64,000 bases of DNA, taken from NCBI GenBank assembly GCA_032718865.1, contig JALUTQ010000005.1, positions 1,612,001-1,676,000 on the forward strand, read 5' to 3'. Made by a program: the position numbers and the translations under genes. The stretch comes from Tilletia caries (lineage: Eukaryota > Basidiomycota > Exobasidiomycetes > Tilletiales > Tilletiaceae). This document shows, one piece after another, positions 42,341-54,215 of this stretch (positions are counted from its first letter, which is position 1; each line of letters opens with the position of its first letter). The notes beneath the pieces were generated by a model. It did not search any database and was not told the origin of the DNA. It was given only the letters and a program-made list of their open reading frames with translations.

Positions 42341-43962
42341 TGTAACCCGCCATAACTTGCTCATAACTTGCTCAATGGATGCGCTCTACCACATGTGTGC
42401 TCTACTTGCGTGACCTGTCAATAAACGCATCGGTTGTTGATATATAGCGAGGAGATGGATGGGCAAGGACGATGCATTGAGCGGTATTGTGGACCATGAA
42501 GAGAGGGAGGGAGAATGTACACTTGCGAGGGCCGGGAAGAGGATCGAGCGGAAGGAGCCGTATATGCGAGAGTGCGGAAGAGGGGAAGGCCGCCTTCATG
42601 TTGCGTAGCTGTTGTCGAATCCGCATTCCGCTGCCGATGATCCACTCCCAACCCAGCCGCACGATCAGCCTCCGCGGGCGTGAACGGCGCCTCCTCCGTG
42701 ACCTTCTTGCGTCTCGAGGTGGGAGGCGCTGGGCATGTGGGCGCCGCGGGAGAAATCTGTCAAAGTGGGGTGGTAGCGCAGGCAAGAAAGAGGGCAGGAG
42801 AGATTGGAAAGGGGAGCCGGTAAAGGGAGGGGAAGCAGAGAGAAAGAAGGAATTGGAAAGGGTCAGCATTTAGTAGTCGAGGGGCCGAGAAGGAAGAGCG
42901 GGGGGGGGCGTGTACGAACCTCGGCGGGCGTGGTGGGTACGCTTATGTCTGATTCGTCTGTGGGAAAGCGAAAGGAAGACCCGGCGTCAGTAACCGGCGT
43001 GGCAGCAGCAGCGGCAGCCGCAGAGCGCGCCCGAGAACTGCGTCACGTACCTGATCTTTGCGTTATAGAAATGGCTAGTCCGAGGGTCGCTGGGGTCGAC
43101 CGGAGCCCGCGGGGGGCGGGGGTGGGGGGGCTGTCGGGAGCGGAGGGATTTCTCGACCTCGACAGCTCTGCACGTATGAGGGAAGAACCGCCGCGAGCGG
43201 CAAGATGGATGGTGAGGTGTGGCATTTCCTCCTATCTCAATCCCGGACGCGTATCGCGGGCAGGAACCGGTGTCAGGCTGAGGCACGGTCACGTGCCACA
43301 GCCGAGCGTGAGGCGCGAGAGCGTGACATCATCGCTCGGTCATAGGCCGATCGATCGATGAATTGTAGTGGGAGATCATGATCATGGAGGGAATCCAAGC
43401 TGATTGGAAAAACCAGGGATATGTTTTTCTGGCCCAGCTATGCCCTCTTAGACAGTTCAACAATTTATCCTGCATAGTCTGTTGGGGGGTATCTGACCCT
43501 GCCGGGCCTGTGGGGTTTGGAGGTGTGGACTTCGACGAGAAGCTGTGACGCCCGACGGCCGACGATGCTGCGCAATCGCAGTTGGCACGTCTGACAACTG
43601 TACCTTTGGCGATTCCCTGCCCGGCGGGAGGTAAATCGTTGACTTGCCCGCCCAAGCCCCAGAGGATGGACATGGAGAACGCCGGATGATGTTCAGCTGC
43701 TCAAGGAACCCGAAATTCTGCGCAGGCGTGTAGCTCACCTTCTTTGACGCCTGCATCGATGACAGGCCCCCCTCCGACCTCGTTGTGGACGTGCAAGTGA
43801 TGCCATGCTGCCAAAAGTGCCATGTGGCGACATCTGTTTTTCGGAAGCGGATTTCAGTTCTGAAAACCTGGGTGGGCTACAATAGTTAATAACATAGCCG
43901 ATATCATCATCAACGAGCCTTCGTACGTGCTGTAAGGACCATCCCAGCTCGGTATGAAGCTC
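42341..43962. other. non-coding stretch, no gene seen
   Basis: GA-rich region at 42490-42880 (GGGAGGGAGAATG, AAGGGAGGGG) giving spurious frames, and GGGGGGCGG runs near 43110-43130. It includes the second copy of the 90-bp dispersed repeat. Nothing codes convincingly. Confidence 0.5.
43129..43218 (-). repeat. 90-bp dispersed repeat, copy 2
   Basis: Inverted partner of 31059-31148, 12 kb away. Both copies show GAGGTCGAGAAATCCCTCCG in the same internal position. Confidence 0.75.
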
Positions 43963-43971
43963 ATCGCTCAC

Positions 43972-44123
43972 TAGGCTCGTACCCAGCCCCTACCCTGCGG
44001 TCACGTGCTTATGAATTCCATTCGCCAGTTACGGACCGGTCGCCCGAACTTTGACAGTCTTTGACCTCCGCACCGAGGGGCTGGGAACATCTTCATTAGT
44101 ACACTAAGAGCAATTCTCTAATA
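43972..44123 (+). repeat. left long TIR of the Mutator-like element
   Basis: About 150 bp, inverted against 48207-48363. The last 40 bp (ACATCTTCATTAGTACACTA onward) are the best conserved. Confidence 0.85.
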
Positions 44124-44537
44124 GAGCCCGATTCTACTAAGTGTTTGGCTGGGAGCAGCTCCGAGCAAATCTCCATTAGTAGATGGACACCGCACCACCA
44201 TGGCACCATCCCCAAGCATTCGACAATCACCACATCGATCCATACAAGCTCGTTCAGGTTCAGGCCTTCAGCTCCAGCTCTGCTCACTGCTTCGTGAGTT
44301 CCGTCGTGGCTCGTGCTGCTCCCTGATGTCCTCTTGCTCCATGTTCTCACTGCTTTGCCCTTGTTCACCTCTGCTACTCTTCACGCATACACAGTCTCGC
44401 TGCTTGCCACTACCTCGTCCAGTATTCACTCTTCCCCTCAAGGCAGCTGCTTCCTGCAGCTCTCCCTGGTCTCCCCTTCTCGGTCTTCGGCCTCCGCTCT
44501 CCGTCGGGCTCTTGGATTGTCGTGTGGACACGCGCGT

Positions 44538-44941
44538 TGTAGTCGAGAACCCAGTCGAGGGTAGGATTCTCGCCGAGGAAATAGAGTGGTTGCTAGAGAA
44601 GTGTGTGAGAGTGAACGAGAGAACGTAGCAGGCAAGGCAAACGAGGTGGATAGAGTGTATTGGGCAGAGCGGCGGGTAGATGATGGTTGTTAGATACAAA
44701 ACGTCGTCTGGAAGAGGGGCGAAGACAGGAAGACGTGGAAATGAGAAGGCGCAATGGCCGAGCCTCGAGACAGTGGAAGGTCGTAGAAGGACATAGAGCG
44801 GGATCAGAGCGGTGTCTGCTCATTGATAGAAGGGAAACGCGTAGCAAGGTAAGGAAAAGGGAAGGGAAAAGAGGATGGTGATAGAGGGCAAAAAGGGAGT
44901 CAATGGTCGTGGCACAGGCCAGCTCCTCTCAGTTTACCACA
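44538..44941 (-). repeat. LTR (3' on the minus strand)
   Basis: 404 bp, identical to 46952-47355 as far as I can read. Confidence 0.9.
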
Positions 44942-45273
44942 TCTCCCCAGACCAAGATGAAAAGCATGGTATGCCTTTTCATCGAAACCAAATGGTGCTG
45001 GGATGGCCACGACTGTCTGGACGGGCGAGGAATCGGCGGGACGGATGAGGATGCCAGACGGTGTCGGGTGTCGGAGGATGGCGGGTAAATGCTGGAGGGA
45101 GAGCGAAATGAGATGGCGTTCCTCGGGCAGCGGGACTACGTTATCGCCGGGTGGAACAGGTCGAGGCCACCGAACTGAGATCGAGACGCTTCGCTCCTGC
45201 ATGTGTGCGAGACTCCCAAAGAGCTTGGCGACGAGGCGAGCTTGACAACAACTCGACCGATCGTCTTTGCTGC

Positions 45274-46674
45274 TCAAACAGGGGAAAACGACGACGGGGA
45301 CTGAGGTGCATCAGAGACTCGATGGCGAGCAGACGAGCGAGACGAGTGGCGAGGGAGAGACGAGTGGCGAGGGCGAGACGAGTTTCGAGGGCAAGACGAG
45401 TAACGAGAGCGAGACGAGGAAGGCAACGAGCAACGAGTGTGAAGCGAGGAGTTTGACGAAGATGAGGCGGCAGAGTCTGAGTCTGAGGTCGGCGACAAAG
45501 GGGTCAAGACAGGTGAAGGCAACGGGTAGCCTGGCTCGAGGGGTCCTGCTGACCGAGTATCTTGTCCTTGCGAGTCTTCTGAACTTGTAGATAAGTCTCG
45601 AATCGAGTCTTCTTGATCGTGATCGACCCCAATCAATGTGCCGAGCTCGTCCAAAGCCAGCGACGAGGGAAAGGAAGAGAGCGACTCAAGGCTTGAAACG
45701 TCGACGTCTTGATCGTTCGGCGATTCCTTCACGCAGGCTCCAGGCAAGATTGAAGACATCCTTGGCAATACCGACGAGCCTGAAAGAGAAACCAACGAGC
45801 CATCTTCAACACATCCTTCCACGGGCGAAAGCAAAGAGCAGGTTTCTTGGGCAATACCGCAGTTCTCCGAAGCTACCGGAACCGCGGAAGGGGGCGAGAC
45901 TGGACTTGTCTGAGGCGGGTGTAATAGACCGACGTTGTCCAACGAGTTGACTGCGTGATTGCTGAGGGCGAGATAGGTCTGAGCTGCGACCGTGACTTGA
46001 AGGGAAGATGGTGACAAGCCTTGTACGGCATCCAGGAGTCCCTTATCTTGAAAATCGACTCTGAATCCTTCTGGTATCCCGTACCAAAACAACTCGTCGA
46101 ACTGAAGTCGACCAATCTTGCCGTCCTCGAGTAGCCGATACCCAATCCGATCGAAGCGCGTCTTGTACCTGAGAAAATCGTTGATTGTCTCGAGCTTGCT
46201 GTCTCCGTTGGCATACTCCTCGGCGAGCTTCCGGAGGTCCGATCAACGGTATTCCGAGGCTTGCTGGCGTGGGTAAATGGTCTTGAGTGCCTTGATCATT
46301 GCCTTCGGGTCGCGTTGCCTGTAGCATGGCAAGTCCTTGAGCAGCTTCCGAACGCTTGATCCGCAGTAATGGAAGAGTGCTTCTGCGTGAACCTCCTTGT
46401 CGTCAACATCGTGCGAGTCAAGCAAGTCTTGAACCTCGCGAAGGAACGACCGAAGGGCTTCTCTGTCGCCGCGGAAACGACTCGGCGCACCAGAAGAGCC
46501 TCGAGCAGGAAGGGTGACGATATCTTGACGAGTCTTGCGCGACATACCGTGGTGACGACGAGCGGTAATGATCCGAGCTGCCAGGCAGCGACGCAAGCGA
46601 GCGGCAATGCCGACGAGGAGTTCAGCGAGCTGAGCGACGAGGAGACGGAGACGGAGCCAAAGGAAAGGGGGCAA
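45274..46674 (-). pseudogene. gag-like ORF with one in-frame stop
   Basis: The frame from 46674 reads a gag capsid-like segment (PSRFRGDREALRSFLREVQD; LLKDLPCYRQRDPKAM; ALKTIYPRQQASEYR). It meets TGA at 46243-46245 and resumes immediately with SDLRKLAEEYANGDSKLE, RYKTRFDRIGYRL and LFWYGIPEGFRVDF, ending in a Ser-rich tail (SSRSRYSSCPRNSSRPRH). Only one base change separates it from a ~465-residue ORF. Capsid-like features: the FxGd start, repeated hydrophobic helices and Y-x-Y/F segments. The Ser/Arg tail could bind RNA in place of a zinc knuckle, which is absent. Confidence 0.7.
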
Positions 46675-46951
46675 GGCGACTCAGGTCGAGGAAGTCGAGG
46701 GCGCGAGTAACCTTTCGAGAGACGACGAGAAAGAGATAGACGTTGGCCGAGGAGAGGTCGAGCAAGTCCCAGAAAGCAGGCGATGGACAACGAGAAAGAT
46801 GAGGAGCGGGTGACGACGAGGAGGATAACGACCGACGACGGGAGGCAAAGGATCGGCTGAACGAGTGGCGAGGCGACGAGGCAACGAGGGGCGAGACGGC
46901 GAGGAAGCGAGGGGGCCGATCGAAGACGAGGCGGAGGCGGAGCTACCAGTT

Positions 46952-47355
46952 TGTAGTCGAGAACCCAGTCGAGGGTAGGATTCTCGCCGAGGAAATAGAG
47001 TGGTTGCTAGAGAAGTGTGTGAGAGTGAACGAGAGAACGTAGCAGGCAAGGCAAACGAGGTGGATAGAGTGTATTGGGCAGAGCGGCGGGTAGATGATGG
47101 TTGTTAGATACAAAACGTCGTCTGGAAGAGGGGCGAAGACAGGAAGACGTGGAAATGAGAAGGCGCAATGGCCGAGCCTCGAGACAGTGGAAGGTCGTAG
47201 AAGGACATAGAGCGGGATCAGAGCGGTGTCTGCTCATTGATAGAAGGGAAACGCGTAGCAAGGTAAGGAAAAGGGAAGGGAAAAGAGGATGGTGATAGAG
47301 GGCAAAAAGGGAGTCAATGGTCGTGGCACAGGCCAGCTCCTCTCAGTTTACCACA
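46952..47355 (-). repeat. LTR (5' on the minus strand)
   Basis: 404 bp; partner of 44538-44941. Starts TGTGGTAAACTGAGAGGAGC on the minus strand. Confidence 0.9.
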
Positions 47356-48206
47356 GCGTCCCACGGCTCGCTCAACCTTTCTCTGCCTCGCGCCTCGCGG
47401 CTCAGCCGCTCAGGGCCTCAAGCCCTCAAGCAGCAGCAGACATCCGATCTCTGGACTCTGAACAACGCCGGTATGTACTTCCATCTTCCCCCACCTGCTC
47501 TCTCCTAATTCCTCCACCTTGTAGCCTTGTTCAGTGTTCTCACATCGAATTTTTCTTCATTTTCAATCTCTCCAGAGTCCAGACGGCAGCATCAGGTGTC
47601 GGCTATCGCCGACAGCACGGGCGCACGGAAGCGAGGAAGAGGGGTGCATTTGTGTGGTACCTGGTGACTTGTCAGTACTATCCTTATTCCGATTTCGCTT
47701 TCAGTCTTTCCTATTCACTTCTGGGCTCTGGCCATGCCACTGACATTTTTTGATGCCTCTTTCATTCTCCAGTGACGAGGAGGGAGCGACCGCCGACCAC
47801 CGTGAGACAGCAGGCACCTCTCAGGTCGGCGCCTCTGGCCTCAGCCCTCAGTCACGTCGTCCGGCTCTCGTTCAAATTTCCATTCTCAGACCAGAGCAGT
47901 GAGTGATGCAGATGTCAATACATATACACTAATCCACCTCGCCTTTGCTTCTAGCTTCTGTCGTCGCTCGTTTCCGTTGCCCCGCCCCCGCTGCCTCTGT
48001 CCAACGCCACCGCTACGCGCGCAAGGACCTCGAGTTGCCCCCCAACTGCAGACTTTACCACTTTGCCATCGTGACAGATATCCAGTATCTCTGACATGCA
48101 GCTTGCTCCTGCTGTGCTCGTCCTTGGTTTCTGTCGAAGCTACATGATGTACTTGTACTGCCAATATTGTGTGGTCGGCGCTCTAAGTCTACCTGTCTAC
48201 GTACAT

Positions 48207-48363
48207 TTACTAGTGGAGAATTGCTCTTAGTGTACTAATGAAGATGTTCCCAGCCCCTCCTGAGGAGGTTCAGAGACTGAAAGTCGGGCGACCGGTCCGC
48301 AACAGCCGAATGCAATTCATATGTTAGCACGTGGCCTCAGTGCAGGGGCTGGGTACGAGCCTA
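48207..48363 (-). repeat. right long TIR of the Mutator-like element
   Basis: Inverted partner of 43972-44123, with small indels (for example around CACGTGCT). Confidence 0.85.
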
Positions 48364-48372
48364 ATCGCTCAC

Positions 48373-48845
48373 CAGGTAAGCCCTGAGTGGCATGCTGTGT
48401 GCTGCACCGACGATCTGCTGGAGTCGCTCGCTTATTGCTCCCACCCAGGTTTCAGCTCATCCTCCATTTCAGATTTCATATATTTCATCTTCCACCGTCA
48501 ACATCTCCTCATCAACGAAGTACCTGAACCCACTTCACTGGAAACGAGCTTGCACGAGAATATTCTGGGGGTTGGCACTCGCTGATGCTGGCGCGGGTGC
48601 TCCCTGCGTCGTCGCTGAGCGCTGAGCTCAAAGTCGGCTCAGCCGATGTCGAATTAATGTGCACCTCTAAACTCGCTACTCGCTAGGGCTAGGATAACCT
48701 GACAGATGTCCCTCGTCCCAGCAGGTAACCACCATCATCTCTTTGACGCTCTGACTCTTCTTTCCTGTACGAAACGCGCATTAATTCAGATCCCTGCGCC
48801 GGACATCGCCTCACCTACACGCGCACCAGTTGCCCCAGCACAAGA
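48373..48845. other. intergenic: boundary between transposon-rich and gene-dense parts
   Basis: No coding signal and no recognised repeat; upstream region of the MAPR gene. Confidence 0.5.
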
Positions 48846-49769
48846 ATGTCCTCAGTGACCTTGCAACTCGCGCGCCTCGCCAAGCTTGGCCTATTACTGG
48901 TCACCTTCCTCCTCGCAGTCAGCAGCGTCGTCGTCGCAACCGCATCTCCCTCACCAGATGGCGCCAGCGCTTCTTCTTCTTCCGGCGAAGGTGGGAAAAG
49001 GAAACCTAGCCGGCAGCTGCGCGTGATCACGATGGAACAGTTGCGCAAGTTTGACGGCACCAACACCAGCTTGCCGCTCCTGATTGCACTGGACAGGAGG
49101 GTCTACGATGTTTCCACAAAGAGAGACGTGAGTGCGCTCCCGTCCCAATCCCTTCCCGACGAGATGTTTGCCTCACATCTTGCCTCCTCTCCTGGCCTTA
49201 CTTCACAGGTCTACGGCCCTGGTGGAGGATATGAGACGTTCTCAGGACGGGACAGTACGCGCAACTTTGCCCTCTACTCCACGGAAGCGAAGAATGACGG
49301 GTCATGCATTGACGACTTGGGCGAGAAGGAGATCAAGATGCTCGCAGAATGGAGGAGATGGTTCGACGAGGTATGTTCTCCTCATTTGGGGAGAAGTAAA
49401 TTGTCCTTCTTTCCGGGACAGCGCCTTTTGCTGACTGAGTATAACATCTCGTGCCAATCTGACACCTCTGCAGCACTATCCCCTCGTTGGTAAGCTTCCT
49501 TTTGTCTCCTTCACGGCACAAGCTTGCTTACAGTGTTCTTCTGAACTGACCATTGACCCCCGCTTCACCCCTTATGTCCATTCATAGGCGTCATCACAGA
49601 GAAGCTCTGCGAGAACGACGACTCAGCCGAAGACACAGCACGCAGAGGATTTGCTATCCCATCAAATCAAAAGTCAAACGATCAGCAACAGCCGCTTTCA
49701 GCAGGACAGGACCCTGCGCCGTCATCATCAGGATCACGAGGTCGGCCATCTCCATCTACAGAACTGTGA
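48846..49769 (+). CDS. membrane-associated progesterone-receptor-type (cytochrome b5-like heme-binding) protein
   Basis: Four exons, 48846-49127, 49209-49370, 49474-49489 (a 16-nt microexon, CAC TAT CCC CTC GTT G) and 49588-49769, giving 213 aa. Residues 10-33 form a hydrophobic signal or anchor. The cytochrome b5-like domain follows: RVITMEQLRKFDGTN, LLIALDRRVYDVS, VYGPGGGYETFSGRDSTRN and MLAEWRRWFDEHYPLVG. The family (Dap1/PGRMC/neuferricin type) uses Tyr residues rather than two His for heme, and the expected Tyr residues are seen. Members regulate sterol-synthesis P450s or heme handling at the ER. The Ser/Pro-rich C-terminus looks disordered. It is convergent with the HECT ligase gene. 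Confidence 0.88.
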
Positions 49770-49971
49770 TATTCTTTCTTCGTTTATTGCGGAGTGTCGC
49801 GAAATAGATTGGGATTGGGGGAAGTTACATATACAGAATTTGGGCGTCGGTAGCGCTTGCGCATCGAGTTTAGGGGTTGGATTGGGAGCAGGGTGACAGG
49901 AAGGGAGGGCGTTGCACAGTAGTGTTCGAGACGTGGCGCGTGGTTGGGCACGATCGGGAGCAGCCTTCCTC

Positions 49972-52900
49972 TCAGGAAAGGTCGAAGCCAACTTCGATCG
50001 TGCACACGTATCTCAGCTTGGCCGCGACTTGCTCCGGTGTCGAATACGCCGGCAGCTTGAGCAGGTTAACACACGTGCTCGCCGTAGGCAGGCGCGCCTC
50101 GTCCGTGCCGGAGTTCCGGATCGCAAACTTGGGGCTGAGATGGGCAAATCCTAGCAAAGGTGGACTCGGACAGCTCGTCACGAACTTGAGGAACGCTTTG
50201 CGCATCTGCGGGTCGAACGATTTGAGCGCATCCCAGAAGTACTGGATCGTCAGGTCTTGCTCGTGGTAGCCGCCGTAGACGGTGTTGGCCCGAAGGTCGT
50301 CGACGTCGATAGGCGCCTCGGTACCACTGACGAGCACGCGCAGCTCCTCCCGGTTCATCATTCGTAGCCAACGCGGGTCAACCATCTCGCTCTGGCGCAT
50401 AGTGGAAAATCACAACACAAGTCAATAGTCATGATGCAGGGTGTTGAAAGGGAAGTTCTCTGGCCGAGCTACTCACCAGTCCGGAGAAGAAAGCGGCCGA
50501 CTGCTTCTCGATCTGATCCGAGAGTCGATAGTGCGACACTCTGTACACGTACTCCAGCCGATTCTCCCGCGTCACAGGAATCTGTGCTCCGCCGGGCACC
50601 AACTCCGTCGTCGTGCTTACGCCAAACTCTTCGTCTGTAACGGTGAAATTGAGCGCAAGGTCCTCAAAGTCACCAGTGTACGCCCGCAGCACAAAGTTGA
50701 GACCCTTCGCCAACTCCGGGTCGAGCGAGTCTAGCGAGGCTAGATCGTCCAGGTAGCTCTGTTTACCCAGCCACTTGCTCAAGAAGAAACTGGCAAATTT
50801 GATGTCGACCAGGATGCCGTCGTAGATAGCCTTGCCCAGGACACGACCCAGGAACGTGTACCACTCGAGCTGCTCTGCCTGCTGCGCGTAACTGTGCGGG
50901 TTGGGGTAGATGGCCTGGTCGGACGTGGCGCTCCACAAGCCTCGATTCGTATCAAATGCTTCGCGCACGAGCGAGGTCAGGAACTCCTTAAACAGCCCAC
51001 CACCATCGATTCCCGCCTCGACCTGGCCGAACTGATCGATGAACTGGATTTGGATGCGCCGCTTGAGCTGTGGTCCGAGTCGATGCAGGCCGCGGAAGCC
51101 ATCTTCTGCAACGTGGCCACGCCGGATTCTGACTCCCCTTTGGTTGGGGTCGAATCGATCAATGTCAGATCTGTAAAAGTAGCACAAAGGTCAGCTCAAA
51201 GTATCCCCTGCATTGCAAAAATAGCCAACAACCTTGGGAACTCACCGAGCAGCATCGTTCCGAATGAACTGACGGAAAATCTCGACTCGGACATCGAAGG
51301 GAATGACGAAAGGGATGTTGTTGAGAACCCCAAGTCGGGGTGAGAGGAACGCCATCATGCTCGCCGTTATGCGACCCGCCGAACCCGACCGAGGCTGGTT
51401 CCGTAGTCGGTGCCATATCGGCAGATTGCGAGCGGGCTCCATGCTCTCGCTCAAGCCCCTCTGAGCCGCCTGCCGTCGCGGATCGTCGTTCTCCTCATCC
51501 TCGTCGACCAAGTCCATCATCTCAGCTTGCTCCTGATCACGGCGTCGAGTCGCACGTGAACCTTCGAAATCGTTTGAGCCTAGCGCACCCGCGCCCTCTA
51601 CGAGTGCTTGCTCCTCCAGAATGACCGTGTTGATGAAGGCTTGTAGGTCGTTCTTGCTCAACATCTCCCAGTGGCCCGCCGGTGAGAAGTGGCGGCGGGA
51701 GTCACGCGTGTACAGCTGTTGAAGGACTTTGGTCAAGAGAGCCCGCAGATCGCCGAGCTTCAGCTTGAAGCCTCTGAGATAGAGGTCGGCGAATCCAATC
51801 GGCCCAGTCTGGGCACTGCCGGGACTGGACGTGTTGGAGATCGCGCTGGACCCTTCGTACCAGAACATAGCAAAGACGAGATTGCGCAGCAGACCACTCA
51901 GCGAGACCACCTCGTCGATACTGAGCGGGTTGCGCAGACTGAGAGAAGAAGAAGACGAAGTCGAGGTGGTGGCCACGTTCGAAGAGCTCGTCGCAGCTTC
52001 GTAAGCACTGTTGTCAGGCATGAACTCGGCGTCGCCCATCGTCAACAAGGCTCGCGAATACAACTCGCAGATCAGCACAAGGGCAGGCCACTCGCGTTGC
52101 AAGGCCTCTCTTATCGCCTGCAGAGTCGCGTCCAGTCGGGATGTCGTTTCGTCCTGCGAGGTCTGCAGCGTCTTCAAAGCTGCCTCGGGTCCGGCGGACA
52201 GCATGCGCGCTAACGTTCCGCCGCGAATGTAGCCACGCCAGAGCTCGCGAATAAAGCCGCCCACCTGCTGCTGCTGCGAGCCGCTTTCGCCCGTCGCTGA
52301 CTGCGAGCCAACGTAGATGACACTTCCGAGCACCCGCTCTCGGACCGCGACGGGCCAACCGGCGGTGGTGATACTGCAGAGGAACGCACATAGCGCTGGA
52401 CGTGTCGAAGCTGAGAACTTGGTGGAGGCGTTAAGGATAGCGGTCAGGTGTTTGTCGGAAGGTAGGCTGAGGATACGTTTATACGTTACCATGTCGAGAA
52501 CAGCGTCACGATCGGATGCTTCTGGCCCATGTTGAGCAGCAGCTCGTGCCTCGTGTCGTCGACGTTCCGCCCGAGCTCGAGAGCGGTCATCGTCGAAAAG
52601 ACCGTGACTATCTTCATCTTCGTCTTCTGGCGTTGCTGCGGTCTCCGTTGGCAGATTGGCAGGCGGTGGTTCTACTTTGACATTTCCCTTTGTGGTGTCA
52701 GCTTTCGCCCGCTTTGAGGGACCAAGGAAGACGTGGGCTGGGAGCGCATTCTGCATGAGGCGCAGAGCGTCGAGATAGGCGCGGAGCTGGGCTCCAATTT
52801 TGAATAAGGAGACGCGCTTGGCACCTCCGCCGACGGCCATGACGTTCGCAAGAAGGTGAGGCGAGGAGAGGACGGAGGAATGCGGTGATTCGGAAAAGGA

Positions 52901-53892
52901 GATGATGGCACCAATAATATCGTCGAAGGGCGAATACACGACAAGCTCTGCGAGCGATCGCAAGGTGATCCGATTAGGTAGGAGGCGCATCGTGAGAATG
53001 TTGACGATGAAATTCTCGAGTGCCAGCTGTCGTTCTCTCCCGAACTTCGAAGGCGTGAGAGTTCTGAAAGGTAATAAGGCGACATCGACCACGAGCTTGA
53101 CGGACGGAGACGCCTTCTGCTCCTCAGGTACGGAGGCGAGCAAAGCGGCCAATGCCGAGTAAAGACCATCGTCCAGCAAGTGCACGGCGATGCTATTCGT
53201 CTTGTCTCGTTGCAGCAGAGTCAGCAGACTTTGCAGAAGCGATGCTGATGCGGCTAGGGAGGAATCCTGGGGTGGCTGACGAGCCAATGCGAACAAGGCT
53301 GCCAGGAGCTCATCCAGAAAGTAGCGACGGAGTCGTGGCGGGAACGTGGGCGCTGTAGACGCGGATGGTCAGCCTCTCGAGCAGTGTGAGCAAAAGGTGA
53401 TGAAAGGATGGCGCATAACTCACCGACGATAAGAGGCTGGGGCGGCGTCAAGATCATGACCTTGCACGCGCGAACGAGCAGTCCTACGTCTGCGGACGAC
53501 AGCTGAGCACGGACTCTCCGTCTCGCCACCTCCGCCTGACTCTCCTTGAGTGCATTTCGTGCGGCGAAGCCAGCTCCAGTTGCGTATGCCACCAATCGCA
53601 CGGCGCGCTCGACCTCGACCTGTGCATGGGCACCCGATTCCACTACGGTCAGAGCTGAGTCGGCCTCTGGATGCCAGCGCGCCAGCTGAGCCAACCGAAT
53701 GCGATGGGAGCGCCAGGTGGACTGTATGCGGCACGCGGACGCCTCCTTGCGGCGGTGTTCTTCTCGCTGAGCGCGCTCTGCCCGTGCCGCGGCTGCGAGC
53801 TGAGCCTGTGAGAGCGTAGCTCCGGCGGACGCGCCTCCGAGGTTGATGTTGCGCTGCGGGGCGGTGGACCCGGTGAAGTTGAAGTTAGCCAT
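49972..53892 (-). CDS. HECT-type E3 ubiquitin ligase, Hul5/UBE3C-like
   Basis: Four exons, 53892-53424, 53352-51246, 51170-50477 and 50391-49972, give 1229 aa with all joints in frame. An IQ-like motif at residues 52-66 (ACRIQSTWRSHRIR) follows a low-complexity start, as in UBE3C/Hul5. The middle (about 160-830) is helical with a Glu/Asp-rich insert. The HECT domain covers the last ~390 residues: RIQIQFIDQFGQVEAGIDGGG, FLGRVLGKAIYDGILVDI, WDALKSFDPQMRKAFLKFVT. The catalytic Cys lies in LPTASTCVNLLKLP, about residue 1197. The protein ends GFDLS. Hul5-type ligases extend ubiquitin chains on proteasome-bound and misfolded proteins. It is divergent from SKI2, 323 bp apart. Confidence 0.93.
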
Positions 53893-54215
53893 GGGAGCTT
53901 GCCTCTGTGTTGCGCTGCGCTGCGAGTGCGACTGTGATGGACGACTGGCTCAGCAAAGTGGAATCAGACGCGGCTCAGCATAAATCTTCCTGCCACTCGC
54001 TCGCTGGAGGGCTTCGTCATCCTCGACCTCATCAACGTCTCGGGCGGAACTCATCCAAACAGGCCGACCTCATCTGCACGCACGGATAAACTCATCTCGC
54101 TTGCAAGCTTTGTGCCTTTGTGATTGATTGTGAGGTCGAGGCGGGCGAGAGTCAGAAGAAGCTGAATCTCGATGGCAAGGACACAGTTGCGGACAGAATT
54201 GAATTGGCAGGCAGG
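53893..54215. promoter_or_regulatory. shared divergent promoter region of the HECT ligase and SKI2 genes
   Basis: 323 bp separate the two start codons. No TATA box is obvious. It contains CT- and GA-rich segments and the ATG-proximal region of SKI2. Any co-regulation of protein quality control (Hul5) and RNA decay (Ski2) is inference only. Confidence 0.5.

Larger units (their letters stand above)
44538..47355 (-). mobile_element. gag-only LTR retroelement nested in the Mutator-like element
   Basis: Two apparently identical 404-bp direct repeats, 44538-44941 and 46952-47355. On the minus strand they start TGTGGTAAAC and end CTACA. GCGT flanks both sides (44534-44537 and 47356-47359), a likely 4-bp target duplication. 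TGGTAGC lies just inside the minus-strand 5' LTR (46942-46948), a possible primer-binding site. The 2.0 kb interior codes only a gag-like ORF; no protease, RT or integrase is present, so it depends on enzymes from another element. LTR identity indicates recent insertion. Confidence 0.88.
43972..48363. mobile_element. non-autonomous long-TIR transposon with 9-bp target duplication (Mutator-like)
   Basis: 4392 bp flanked by ATCGCTCAC at 43963-43971 and 48364-48372. The ends TAGGCTCGTACCCAGCCCC are parts of ~150-bp inverted repeats (about 43972-44123 and 48207-48363, roughly 80% alike; inner part CATTAGTACACTAAGAGCAA almost identical). Each TIR itself contains CCCAGCCCC...GGGGCTGGG and can fold back. 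Long TIRs with a 9-bp duplication fit Mutator-like elements. The interior has no transposase and is mostly occupied by a nested LTR element (44538-47355). Confidence 0.85.

Noticed and set aside
31059..43218. A confirmed 12-kb transposon bounded by the 90-bp inverted repeats
   Set aside because: No target duplication, and flanks diverge on both sides without end motifs; reported only as a hypothesis.
42402..43361. Open frames over the GA-rich stretch
   Set aside because: Low-complexity composition and a G-run explain them; no protein feature recognised.
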